A DNA stretch of 64,000 bases from CAVOAK01 sp963664465 (lineage in GTDB: Bacteria; Pseudomonadota; Alphaproteobacteria; UBA8366; CAVOAK01), in assembly GCA_963664465.2 (NCBI GenBank), contig CAXXSU010000009.1:1-64000 (forward strand), in the 5' to 3' direction. Made by a program: the position numbers and the translations under genes. The notes under the pieces are model-generated. The model was not told the origin of the DNA, ran no database searches, and saw only the letters and a program-made list of their open reading frames with translations. Within the stretch, counting starts at the first letter, position 1. Each line of letters opens with the position of its first letter. Below are positions 7,851 through 16,467 of this stretch, piece by piece.

Positions 7851-8840
7851 CTAGCGTTGCACCAGGTCTGCCCCGGATGGCAGCGGCGCGTCCGGCGAGG
7901 TAATCCACGCCGCGACATCACTGAGGACCGCGTTTGCGCCGAGATCGCGCAAGAGCATGTGATAGCCCATTTTGTAATTAGCAATCCGACGTTCGGGGTT
8001 TGCCGGAAGATGCTTCACCAAATTGTCGATCGAGCGGCCGGGGATGAGCTGCTCGTTGGCGCCATAGAGGAGGAGCATGCGCCCGTCGAGCCGCGGCGCG
8101 GCGGCGAGCGCCTCATCCATCAAGTTGACGAGCCCGTACAGCGAGTCGATGCGGGTCTCCTTTATGACAAGAGGGTCGCGCGCCAACGCCCTTAACATCT
8201 CGACATTGTCGGATGGCCGAATTTTTAGCCCGCGACCGGTTACCCGCATCCAGGGCACGGTATGAGCACCGATCCACAGCGCCACGCGCAGCAAGGGGTT
8301 CATCGTTGCACGACCCCACACCGCCGGCGCTGCGAGTATGATGCCATCGGATACAGGTCGCTCATTGCTTGTGATTCCCGCCATGATGACCGCAGCCCCC
8401 ATGCTCTCCCCCAACAAGTAGAGCGGCAGACCGGGATGGCGGGCGCGGAGCAGATGGCTGGCCGAGGCCAGGTCGGCGACCAGGGTATCGGTGGTGGCGA
8501 ACCTGCCGGGATGCGGTGCCGCGCCGAAACCTCTTTGGTCGTATGCGTAGGTCGTGATCCCACTCTGAGCCCAGAACCGGGCCGGTTCTTCGAAACTTTT
8601 CGAGTAGTCGTTGAAGCCATGCAGCGCCAGCACGACAGCGCTCGGCTCACCTGTGGCGCGCCAACTTCGAATTGGCAGAGCCGCGCCGTCGCCCGTGACG
8701 ATATGCTGCGCTCCCAGAACCGGGGCTGACGTGCGCGGGCCAGCGCGCTCAAGATGCGGCGCGCACGCAGTGACGATCATGCAGACCAGCCATAGGCCTG
8801 CACTTCGCCTCAGTGTCTTTGCCAGCGACCGCTCGCGCAT
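7851..8840 (-). CDS. Alpha/beta hydrolase (monoacylglycerol lipase/lysophospholipase type), lipoprotein
   Basis: Start chosen at the ATG at 8840, giving 329 residues with a lipoprotein signal peptide ending in a lipobox (VCMIVTAC); the longer frame upstream lacks any recognisable sequence. The hydrolase fold shows ALHGFNDYSKSFEEPARFWA (oxyanion-hole HG), YDQRGFGAAPHPGRF, the nucleophile elbow LLGESMGAAV with Ser in GESMG, LLYGANEQLIPG near the expected acid residue, and a late His in KMGYHMLLRDLG. This is the monoglyceride-lipase pattern: hydrolysis of lysophospholipid or monoacylglycerol ester bonds at the inner or outer membrane. It stands alone, convergent with nothing and adjacent to the tRNA-Arg gene. 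Confidence 0.87.
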   Translation of the reverse strand: MRERSLAKTLRRSAGLWLVCMIVTACAPHLERAGPRTSAPVLGAQHIVTGDGAALPIRSWRATGEPSAVVLALHGFNDYSKSFEEPARFWAQSGITTYAYDQRGFGAAPHPGRFATTDTLVADLASASHLLRARHPGLPLYLLGESMGAAVIMAGITSNERPVSDGIILAAPAVWGRATMNPLLRVALWIGAHTVPWMRVTGRGLKIRPSDNVEMLRALARDPLVIKETRIDSLYGLVNLMDEALAAAPRLDGRMLLLYGANEQLIPGRSIDNLVKHLPANPERRIANYKMGYHMLLRDLGANAVLSDVAAWITSPDAPLPSGADLVQR

Positions 8841-8991
8841 CGCCCCGGTTCTCCGCCAACCAATCCGCCTGTTGTTCGGCGGAAGACTTGCGGTATCATC
8901 GGTTGGCCCGTCCGGGCGATCAAGCGATCCGTCAGGTGCCTGCCGAGACCGGCATCGCGAACCTGGAAAGAAGGTTTGAGGACAGTCGACA

Positions 8992-9174
8992 ATGGATCCG
9001 GTTGAGATTGTTGAAGTTGAGACGACGCAGGTGAGTTGCGATGGCGATAGCGTGCTTGGCCATCCGCGTATTTTTCTCAACTTGGGCGATGATGGTGAGA
9101 TCGACTGCCCCTATTGCGGCCGCCGCTTCGTGCTTAAGGAAGGCGCTGTAACTCAGCCGCACGGACACGACTGA
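8992..9174 (+). CDS. Zinc-finger domain protein (NDUFS6/CHCC type)
   Basis: 60 residues. The end of the protein has DCPYCGRRFVLKEGA, a CxxC zinc-binding pair, preceded by VSCDGDSVLGHPRIFLNLG which supplies an upstream Cys and His. This Cys-His-Cys-Cys arrangement is that of the short alphaproteobacterial relatives of mitochondrial complex I subunit NDUFS6. A structural or assembly role in complex I is known for the mitochondrial protein; for this protein it is inference. It lies 110 bp upstream of polA on the same strand. Confidence 0.82.
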   Translation: MDPVEIVEVETTQVSCDGDSVLGHPRIFLNLGDDGEIDCPYCGRRFVLKEGAVTQPHGHD

Positions 9175-9283
9175 CTAGGCCCGCAGCCGATGTGAAATCG
9201 GCTGGCGGTTGCCGCTTGTCGCCCAGCGCCTCATCGGTCATTCTGGCGCATTATCTCGTCAGGCAAGCACGGCTTGGACTTAT

Positions 9284-12092
9284 ATGAGCAAGACTTCCAG
9301 CAAACCCCGGCATGTCTTTCTCGTCGACGGCTCAGGCTTCATATTCCGGGCCTTCCACGCCTTGCCGCCGATGACGCGGCCGGACGGGACGCCGGTCAAC
9401 GCCGTCTACGGCTTTTGCAACATGCTGATGAAGCTGCTGCGGGATACCGATGCGGACCATATCGCCGTCATTTTTGACTCAGCGCGCAAGACCTTTCGTA
9501 ACGATATATATCCGGAATACAAGGCGCAGCGTCCACCGCCGCCGGAAGAGCTTATTCCGCAATTTCAGCTCTGCCGCGATGCGGTCGAAGCGTTCAACGT
9601 CCCGGCCGTGGACTTACCCGGATATGAAGCCGATGACCTGATTGCGACCTACACCCGCCAAGCCCGCGAAGTTGGCGCCGAGGTAACGGTCGTCTCCTCC
9701 GACAAGGATTTGATGCAGCTGGTCGAGGACAAGGTTGTTCTCTTTGACGCCATGCGAAACCGCGAGCTCGGTCTCGACGCCGTGTTGGAGAAATTCGGCG
9801 TCGGCCCTGACAAGGTCGTCGAGGTTCAGGCGCTGGCCGGCGATTCCGTCGACAACGTGCCGGGGGTTCCCGGTATTGGGGTCAAGACGGCGGCGCTGCT
9901 CATTGCGGAATACGGCGATCTCGAGGGCCTGCTCGAACATGCCGAGGAGATTAAGCAGCCCAAACGCCGCGAGGCGTTGATAGCAAACGCGGATTTGGCG
10001 CGCGTTAGCCGCGAACTTGTGCTGCTCAAGAATGATGTGCCGGTTGAACGTGCGCTCGACAGCTTTGCAGTCCGCGAGCCGGATGTGAATGTGCTGGCTA
10101 AGTTTCTCAGGGATCAGGGCTTCAAGTCGATTGTCGCCAGGGTCGAGAGCCAACTTGGAGGGGCTGCCGACCTACCGAGCGCAAAGAGCGATCCGGAAAA
10201 GACAGGCGGCGAACCGGTGTACGAGTTGGTACAGGACGAGGAGACACTCGCGCGCTGGGTCGACGCGGCCACCAAGGCGGGCCTGGTCGCGTTCGACACC
10301 GAAACCACATCGCTCGACGCCATGCGGGCCGATCTTGTCGGTTTTTCGTTGAGCGTTGAGTCCGCCAGCGCCTGCTATGTCCCAGTTGCGCACAAGCCGC
10401 CCAAGACACAGGCATCGCTGGACCTCGGTGATGGCGGCGCGGCCGCTGGCGACGGCGAATCGGATGGTGTTCCGCAGCAAATCGCTTTGGAGCGAGCCGT
10501 CGAATTGCTCAAGCCGATGCTCGAGAATCCAAGCATCCTCAAAGTTGGGCATAACATCAAGTACGACGCGATGGTATTGGCGCGCTACGGCGTCGAGATC
10601 GCTCCGGTCGATGACACGCTGGTATTATCGCATGTGCTGGATGCGGGGCTTCACGGCCACGGCATGGACGAGCTCGCCACCCTTCATCTCGACCACACCA
10701 ATATCAAATTTTCCGAGGTCGCCGGCAGCGGTCGCAAACAGGTAACGTTCGACTATGTGCCGCTGGAGGCTGCGCTTGACTACGCCGCCGAAGGATGCAA
10801 GCGTCACGCTGCGCCTCCATGAGCTCCTGAAACCCCGGCTGTTGGCCGAGCACATGGTCACGGTATACGAGACCGTCGAGCGGCCATTGATTCCGGTGCT
10901 GCTGGCGATGGAGCGGGCTGGCGTGCTCGTCGATCCGAAGTTCCTGCGCGAGCTTAGCAGCGACTTCGCCAAGCGCCTGGGTGAACTCGAGATCGCGATT
11001 CACAAACTCGCGGGCGAGGAGTTCAATATTGCCTCGCCCAAGCAGCTCGGCGAGATCTTGTTCGACAAAATGGGATTCTCTGGCGGCAAGAAGGGTAAGA
11101 CGGGCGCCTACGGCACGGGCGCTGATGTTCTGGAGGGATTGGCCGCGGGAGGTCATGAATTGCCGGCCCGTGTGCTCGAGTGGCGTCAACTTGCAAAACT
11201 CAAGAGCACCTACACCGACACGTTAACCGAACAGATCAACCCTGATACCGGGCGCGTTCACACGTCCTATGCGATGGCCGGCGCTTCGACCGGCCGGCTC
11301 GCCTCGACCGATCCTAATCTGCAGAACATTCCGATCCGCACGGAAGAGGGCCGCAAAATTCGCGAGGCGTTCGTTGCCAAGAAGGGCGCCCGCTTGGTGT
11401 CGCTGGATTACAGCCAGATCGAACTCCGCGTGCTGGCCCACATGGCCGGAATTGACGCGCTGATTGAAGCCTTCCGGAACGGCGCGGATATCCACGCGAT
11501 GACCGCCAGCCAAGTGTTCAATCTGCCAATCGAAGGCATGGACCCGATGACGCGTCGCCGGGCCAAGGCCATCAATTTCGGTATCATCTATGGCATCAGC
11601 CCGTTTGGTTTGGCGCGTCAGCTCAGCATCCCGCAGGGCGAAGCCAAGGCATACATCGAAGCCTACTTTGAGCGCTACCCGGGGATCCGGGACTATATGG
11701 AGGACATCCGCTCCAGTGCGCGCAAAACTGGTTATGTGACGACGCTGTTTGGCCGCCACGTCCATGTCGCGGGCATCAACGAGCGCAACCCTGCTCATCG
11801 CGGGTTTGCCGAACGGCAAGCCATCAACGCGCCAATTCAGGGCAGTGCCGCCGACATCATAAAGCGCGCCATGATCCGTGTTCCAGGAGCGCTGAACAAT
11901 GCAGGGCTCATGGCAACAATGCTCCTGCAGGTCCATGATGAGCTCTTGTTTGAGGTCCCCACGGCGGAGGTTGACGAAACGATCGCCATCGTCGGCAAGA
12001 CCATGGAGGGTGCGGCAGGACCGTCGATCGAACTTACGGTTCCGCTCGTCGTCGAAGCTGGCGTCGGCAAGAACTGGGCTGAGGCGCACTAG
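9284..12092 (+). pseudogene. polA: DNA polymerase I, with a single +1 frameshift
   Basis: Start at the ATG at 9284 (MSKTSSKPRHVFLVDGSG). Residues about 10-295 form the 5'-3' exonuclease, including GYEADDLIATY and VSSDKDLMQLV. Residues about 330-530 are a 3'-5' exonuclease that keeps the catalytic DTET (VAFDTETTSLD), so proofreading is predicted. The polymerase domain has motif A VSLDYSQIELRVLAHMAG, motif B RRAKAINFGIIYGISPFG and motif C LLQVHDELLFEVP. At 10790-10798 the expected GAA GAT GCA (YAAEDASVTL) reads GAAGGATGC: one extra G ends the first frame at 10822, and the polymerase part continues in the next frame to 12092. The total span, 2,809 nt, is one over a multiple of three. All three domains are otherwise well conserved, so a sequencing or assembly error is the simplest explanation. 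Confidence 0.93.
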
Positions 12093-12150
12093 TTTGCGAC
12101 GGCACGACCTGATGCTAAGACACGAATAAACCGCGCTTCATATCGCTACC

Positions 12151-13218
12151 ATGTTTATCGATCATGACAAGCTGCGCGAAATCGTTTCCGCGATCGTTGC
12201 GAAAGCTGGTAGCGGATCAGAGGAGGCGTGCGCCGTCGCCGACGGGTTGGTCGAGGCCAACCTTGCCGGTCACGACAGCCACGGTGTCGTCCTGCTGCAG
12301 GGCTATGTGGAATCGATTCGGGAATCGGGTCTGCATCCGAATCAGCACGCAAAGATCGTCGTCGACAACGGCTCCAGCATTGTTGTCGATGGACAGCGGG
12401 GCTACGGACAGGTGATCGCCGGTGAGGCGATGGAATTTGGCATCGAGCGTGCTCGTGAACACGGACTGGCGCTGGTAGCGCTCCGCAATACCCACCATAT
12501 CGGCCGCGTCGGACAATGGGCCGAGCAAGCGTCGGCTGCGGGCATGGTTTCCGTTCACTTCGTCAACGGTACCGAACGCCCATCGACTGTCGCGCCGTTT
12601 CGTGGCTCAGACGGTCGGTTTTCGACCAACCCCTTCGTTTGCGCCTTCCCGGCGAGGAACGGCAAACCGATCGTCCTCGACATGGCGACTTCGGGCGTGG
12701 CGCACGGCAAGATTCGCGTCGCTCGGAACAAAGGGGAGGAAGTTGCCCCTGGCCTGTTAATCGACGCTCAGGGGCAGCCAACGACCGATCCGAACGTGTT
12801 GTTTGACGAAGTCGACCGCGGCTCGTTGCTCCCGATGGGCCTCCACAAGGGCTACGGTCTTGCGGTGATCTGCGAACTCATGGCTGGCGCGCTAACCGAC
12901 GGCGGCGTCCAACATGAAGGTATGAAAATCACCAACACCATCATGAACAACATGCTGGTGATCATCATCGATCCAGCGCAACTCGTCAATGTCAATGCGT
13001 TCCAGCATCACGTCGAGGCGTTCGTTACCTGGGTTAAGGAGTCGCCGCCGGCGGAGCCGGACTTGCCCGTTTTGGTGCCCGGCGACCCGGAGCGGCAAAT
13101 GCGAACGGAGCGGCGTGCGCACGGCATTCCGCTAGACGAGAACACCTGGCAGCAGATCCTCGCCGCCGGCGAGCATGTGGGGTTGGAGCGTGAAACTGTC
13201 ACAGCGATGGCGGATTGA
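12151..13218 (+). CDS. Ldh family oxidoreductase (malate/L-lactate/ureidoglycolate dehydrogenase type)
   Basis: 355 residues, typical length for this NAD(P)-dependent family, which is unrelated to the Rossmann-type malate dehydrogenases. Visible family blocks are ANLAGHDSHGVVLLQGYVE near residue 30-48, GYGQVIAGEAMEFGIERA, RNTHHIGRVGQWAEQAS around residue 115 with the substrate-site His, NPFVCAFPARNGKPIVLDMA, and the later MGLHKGYGLAVICELMAGAL. The subfamily (malate, lactate, delta-piperideine-2-carboxylate or ureidoglycolate) cannot be fixed from motifs alone. It follows polA by 58 bp and precedes a GST gene by 40 bp on the same strand. Confidence 0.88.
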   Translation: MFIDHDKLREIVSAIVAKAGSGSEEACAVADGLVEANLAGHDSHGVVLLQGYVESIRESGLHPNQHAKIVVDNGSSIVVDGQRGYGQVIAGEAMEFGIERAREHGLALVALRNTHHIGRVGQWAEQASAAGMVSVHFVNGTERPSTVAPFRGSDGRFSTNPFVCAFPARNGKPIVLDMATSGVAHGKIRVARNKGEEVAPGLLIDAQGQPTTDPNVLFDEVDRGSLLPMGLHKGYGLAVICELMAGALTDGGVQHEGMKITNTIMNNMLVIIIDPAQLVNVNAFQHHVEAFVTWVKESPPAEPDLPVLVPGDPERQMRTERRAHGIPLDENTWQQILAAGEHVGLERETVTAMAD

Positions 13219-13258
13219 GCGCAACGGTTACGCCGAATAAATCCGGGAGACAAAAGCC

Positions 13259-13879
13259 ATGTTGAAAATTTGGGGTCGGCCGAACTCGATCAATGTGCAG
13301 AAAGTGTTGTGGTGCGCGACCGAGCTTGGCCTCGAATTTGAACGCACCGACGCTGGGGGGCCGTTCGGCGGTACCGATACGCCAGAATACCGGGCCATGA
13401 ATCCGATGGGTCTGATCCCGACAATCGATGACGATGGTGTGATTCTTTGGGAATCTCACAGCTGCGTGCGTTATCTCACCGCAAAACATGATGCTGGCGG
13501 ACTCTGGCCGACCGATGTGGCGATTCGCGCGGAGGCGGATAAGTGGATGGATTGGATTCTCAGCGCCGTCAATCCGTCCATGACCGTCGTGTTCAGAGGT
13601 CTCATCCGGACGCCGGAGGCCGAGCGCGATATGGCGGCGATCGAAGCGGCGAAAGGTGAAATGAAGCGACTTTGGGCCATCGTCGAGCAACGGCTCGCGG
13701 GCCGGGACTATCTGGCATCCGAGCGGCTTACGATCGCCGATCTTGTCGTCGGACCCTACGCCTACCGCTGGTTCGGGCTATTCGGGGACGACCCAGCCAT
13801 GTCCAATATTGGGGCCTGGTATGAGCGTCTCGGGCTCCAGCAAGGGTTCCGCCAGCACGTCATGCAGCCATTGACCTAG
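13259..13879 (+). CDS. Glutathione S-transferase family protein
   Basis: 206 residues. The N-terminal thioredoxin-like domain begins MLKIWGRPNSINVQKVLWC and contains MNPMGLIPTIDDDGVILWES, including the cis-Pro and the Glu-Ser that bind the glutathione gamma-glutamyl group. The C-terminal helical domain has MDWILSAVNPSM and SERLTIADLVVGPYAYRWFG with the conserved N-capping box (TIAD). RPNSINVQK at the active-site loop suggests a Ser-type bacterial GST. The start has GGGAGA seven bases upstream. It converges with the racemase-like gene. Confidence 0.9.
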   Translation: MLKIWGRPNSINVQKVLWCATELGLEFERTDAGGPFGGTDTPEYRAMNPMGLIPTIDDDGVILWESHSCVRYLTAKHDAGGLWPTDVAIRAEADKWMDWILSAVNPSMTVVFRGLIRTPEAERDMAAIEAAKGEMKRLWAIVEQRLAGRDYLASERLTIADLVVGPYAYRWFGLFGDDPAMSNIGAWYERLGLQQGFRQHVMQPLT

Positions 13880-13910
13880 TGTCCGACCGGTGGGCCAGCG
13901 ACAGAGGTGT

Positions 13911-14585
13911 CTAGAGAAAGCCTTGATAGCGCTTTGGCACCACGGCGCGGTAAAGCATGTCGATACAGCCGATATAGTCGAACACTGGAAGCCCGGTTGC
14001 CTGCTGAATATCGCTGGAAAAGGGCGAGAGGTTGGTGCACTCCACGAGCACTGCGCCAATTGACGATTCGTCCTTGATTGCCGCCCTTACCGCATCCACA
14101 GCGTCGTCGCGCAAGCGGTCGACATCCATTGCAAGTGACTTGCCGTCCATGTGCGAGGCATTGAATTCTTCTGAACCATCGAGGCCGGCCAGCACAACCG
14201 GCATATCCTTGGTGACCCCAACCGCCTCGAAGAATTCCCACGACAACTGACTTTTTGAAGCGGTCAACACGCAGACACTCTTATTCTCCCCCAACATCTG
14301 CAGGATCGAGGGAATCATCATTAGCGGCGAAGAAAATACCGGGATCTCGACGGATTCGGCCAAGACATCCTGAATTAAGGAAAAAAAGCCGCAGCACGTG
14401 ACGACGGCCCGCACTCCGTCGGCAGCCATGTCCTTTACGGCTTGGACGACAATCTCGACTTCCGGTTTTAGCGCCCCGTCATCAGTCCGAATCGGCGGAA
14501 AGGGGTTGACGCTAATACCCGGAATCACCTTCATCCGCACCGGGAAGTCGAAGGAGCAGGCATTGCCTACGTCACCCGGAGGCAT
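13911..14585 (-). CDS. Aspartate/glutamate racemase superfamily protein
   Basis: 224 residues from the ATG at 14585. Both superfamily cysteines are present: AVVTCCGFFSLIQDVLAES and AVLVECTNLSPFSSDI. IPVFSSPLMMIPSILQML and ATGLPVFDYIGCIDML match the hydantoin/Asp-Glu racemase-like fold. Family members usually begin farther upstream with a segment like IGILMFDGKRYP; that segment is present in the same frame from the ATG at 14675, but a TAG at about 14590-14592, inside the first copy of a 22-bp tandem duplication, separates it from the rest. So either the protein has lost about 23 N-terminal residues or the gene is damaged. Substrate unknown. It lies beside the nitrile hydratase-like cluster but on the other strand. 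Confidence 0.75.
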   Translation of the reverse strand: MPPGDVGNACSFDFPVRMKVIPGISVNPFPPIRTDDGALKPEVEIVVQAVKDMAADGVRAVVTCCGFFSLIQDVLAESVEIPVFSSPLMMIPSILQMLGENKSVCVLTASKSQLSWEFFEAVGVTKDMPVVLAGLDGSEEFNASHMDGKSLAMDVDRLRDDAVDAVRAAIKDESSIGAVLVECTNLSPFSSDIQQATGLPVFDYIGCIDMLYRAVVPKRYQGFL

Positions 14586-14601
14586 TGCCTACGTCACCCG
14601 G
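14558..14601 (-). repeat. 22-bp tandem duplication at the 5' end of the racemase-like gene
   Basis: Two perfect 22-bp copies, 14558-14579 and 14580-14601, each containing GGCATTGCCTACGTCACCCG. On the coding strand the second-read copy encodes PGDVGNA as in the family, while the first-read copy is in another frame and supplies a TAG stop. Confidence 0.85.
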
Positions 14602-14675
14602 GGGTAGCGTTTGCCGTCAAACATCAGTATGCCGATCGCTTCCCCATAGTGCGGCTTGCCGCCGAGTACTTTCAT

Positions 14676-15170
14676 TCTGCTCTCGCTTTTTCTAACGGCT
14701 GGGTTACTGGATTACGCACCATACGACGTATGCAGTGGGTTCGCAGTATCCCAAGGTGACTATTTGCTGCGTCGAATGACCTGCTGGTTTGTCTCAGGGT
14801 GTCCTTCAAGACAGCTTTGTGATTGGGATGTGGCAACAAGAAACCCATGGCGCCACGAAAACCGGCCGCCCAAAGGCGGCCGGTCTGGTCGTCATCGACG
14901 TCTGTCTGTTTCTTTGTCAAATACGGGTTGCTTTAGATATCTCCCAGCCGTCTGTCTTGAACCAAATGTCGAAGCGCGATTGCAACCAGCCGTCTTCCTG
15001 ACGTTGGACAATCCTTCTCTTGATTGAAAATTGGCAGCGGAGACGATTGCCGAATGCCCGGCTCGCGGCGGATGTCAGCGGACTTCGTCGGCAATGCGAG
15101 AGCCTTGACGACTTGATTGAACGGGGACCTCGTCTGATACTGCAAGCCAATCAACGAAGGTACTTCGAGG
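14676..15170. other. Intergenic stretch without a convincing gene
   Basis: About 495 bp between the racemase-like gene and the nitrile hydratase-like genes. Short open frames exist on both strands but none shows a ribosome-binding site with a protein-like product. The one clear structure is a 10-bp perfect hairpin at 14861-14884. Promoters of both flanking transcripts probably lie here. Confidence 0.5.
14861..14884 (-). terminator. Strong GC hairpin, possible minus-strand terminator
   Basis: ACCGGCCGCC and GGCGGCCGGT are perfect complements separated by CAAA. Read on the minus strand the hairpin is followed by TTTTCG, a short U-run, so it could end minus-strand transcription. No minus-strand gene is recognised upstream of it, so its role is uncertain. 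Confidence 0.4.
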
Positions 15171-15485
15171 ATGCGACGTCACCACGATATGGGGGGACTT
15201 GATGGTGGGCCTGTAGACCCACACGGGCACGACCCCGAACCTTGGGAAAAGCGCGTTAACGCGATTACCCGGTTGCTGGGAGACGACAAACGAAGCCTGC
15301 TCCGCGTTGATGAATTGCGCCGAGCAATCGAAGATATGGCGCCCGAGGAATACGATGCTGCCGGCTACTATGGGCGCTGGGCTGCTGCGATGGCCGCGCT
15401 TATGATCGAGAAAGGTGTCGTCACAATCGATGAGTTGCGCGCGAAACTGGCGGAGCTGCAGCCCGAGGATCAGGAGCATGACTAG
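15171..15485 (+). CDS. Nitrile hydratase beta-subunit N-terminal half (thiocyanate hydrolase beta-like)
   Basis: 104 residues. MGGLDGGPVDPHG at the start and WEKRVNAITRLL, VDELRRAIEDMAPEEYDAAG, YYGRWAAAMAALMIEKGVVT match the helical N-terminal half of nitrile hydratase beta subunits. The gene stops at 15485 and the C-terminal half begins in the next gene one base later, so the beta subunit is encoded as two polypeptides. This split and the order N-half, C-half, alpha are those of thiocyanate hydrolase (scnB-scnA-scnC). An ATG at 15189 is an alternative start. Whether the substrate is thiocyanate or a nitrile is not decided by sequence inspection. Confidence 0.78.
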   Translation: MRRHHDMGGLDGGPVDPHGHDPEPWEKRVNAITRLLGDDKRSLLRVDELRRAIEDMAPEEYDAAGYYGRWAAAMAALMIEKGVVTIDELRAKLAELQPEDQEHD

Positions 15486-15767
15486 ATGACGGGATTCTCG
15501 ATAGGTGAGCAGGTGCGTGTTCGCCGCGGCGATCCGCCGGGCCATATTCGCACGCCCTATTACGCACGCGGCAAGGAAGGCACCGTTGAACGCATTTGCG
15601 GTTGCTTCCGCAACCCGGAAGAACTCGCCTACGGGCGCTTGGACGGGTCAATGGAAACCCTATACCGTGTGCGCTTCAATCAACGCGCCTTGTGGCCGGA
15701 CTATCGGGGCCAGTCCACCGATACGGTCGATATCGAGATATTCGAGCATTGGCTCGAGCAGGTGTAG
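15486..15767 (+). CDS. Nitrile hydratase beta-subunit C-terminal half (thiocyanate hydrolase alpha-like)
   Basis: 93 residues, starting immediately after the stop of the previous gene (TAG ATG). It contains FSIGEQVRVRRGDPPGHIRT, YYARGKEGTVERICGCFRNP, and LYRVRFNQRALWPDY, which are the SH3-like barrel motifs of the nitrile hydratase beta C-terminal domain (HTR.P.Y.RG..G.V, then Y.V.F....LW). These contact the alpha subunit and help form the active-site cleft. Tight spacing implies one transcript and translational coupling with both neighbours. It is too short for a complete beta subunit. Confidence 0.82.
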   Translation: MTGFSIGEQVRVRRGDPPGHIRTPYYARGKEGTVERICGCFRNPEELAYGRLDGSMETLYRVRFNQRALWPDYRGQSTDTVDIEIFEHWLEQV

Positions 15768-15793
15768 GCTATCGTTTCCCAAGGAATGCAGGC

Positions 15794-16408
15794 ATGAGCG
15801 AACATCACGATCACGCACCGCCGCCGGATGTGGATGGGCCGCTGACCTACCATCAAAAGCTTGCGCAAGCGCTTGAAATCCTGCTCGTGGAGAAAGGCGT
15901 ATTTTCCGCCAACGAGATGCGAACCGCGATCGAAGAGTTGGATGCACGCGACCCAGCGGACGGTGCAAAATTGGTCGCCAGGGCTTGGATGGACGGGGAT
16001 TTCAAGGCGCTTCTCCTTAGCGACACCAAATCTGCGGCGGCCGAATTCGGCATTGATACCGGTGATGTCAACATCGTGGTGATGGAGAACACACCGGCTA
16101 TTCACAACCTCATCGTTTGCACATTGTGTTCCTGCTATCCGCGAACGCTGATCGGCCTGCCACCCGACTGGTACAAGTCGCAGAATTACCGCCGCCGGGC
16201 CGTCCGTGAACCACGCGCCGTCATAGCTGAATTTGGTACCGTCATACCTGATGACGTGGAGGTCCGTGTCCACGACAGCACGGCCGATCTGCGCTACATG
16301 GTGCTACCGATGCGGCCGGATGGAAGCGACGGCATGGACGAGGAAGCATTGGCGGCGCTTGTCACCCGCGATTGTTTGGTCGGAGTCACCAATCCGACGG
16401 TGCCGTAA
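15794..16408 (+). CDS. Nitrile hydratase alpha / thiocyanate hydrolase gamma subunit, cobalt type
   Basis: 204 residues from the ATG at 15794 (MSEHHDHAPPPD). The metal site is VCTLCSC at residues 108-114, with Cys109, Cys112 and Cys114; Thr rather than Ser after the first Cys is the cobalt-type signature. It is followed by YPRTLIGLPPDWYKSQNYRRRAVREPR, written here in outline only by its ends YPRTLIG and AVREPR, and by MVLPMRPDGSDGMDEEALAA and LVTRDCLVGVT, all family blocks. In this family the first and second free cysteines are oxidised and bind Co(III) with backbone amides. The enzyme hydrates a nitrile to an amide or hydrolyses thiocyanate. A cobalamin riboswitch with cobalt-transport remnants lies 1.1 kb downstream. 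Confidence 0.88.
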   Translation: MSEHHDHAPPPDVDGPLTYHQKLAQALEILLVEKGVFSANEMRTAIEELDARDPADGAKLVARAWMDGDFKALLLSDTKSAAAEFGIDTGDVNIVVMENTPAIHNLIVCTLCSCYPRTLIGLPPDWYKSQNYRRRAVREPRAVIAEFGTVIPDDVEVRVHDSTADLRYMVLPMRPDGSDGMDEEALAALVTRDCLVGVTNPTVP

Positions 16409-16467
16409 ATCTGAATGTTGATGACCGCAGGATTCGCTAGGACCATGCGCCCAAGTTGGAATTGCCA

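Noticed and set aside
11223..12089. 288-codon minus-strand frame
   Set aside because: Antisense to the conserved polymerase domain of polA.
14656..15027. 123-codon plus-strand frame with a hydrophobic start
   Set aside because: No ribosome-binding site, no family resemblance, and it crosses the racemase-like 5' end and a strong hairpin.
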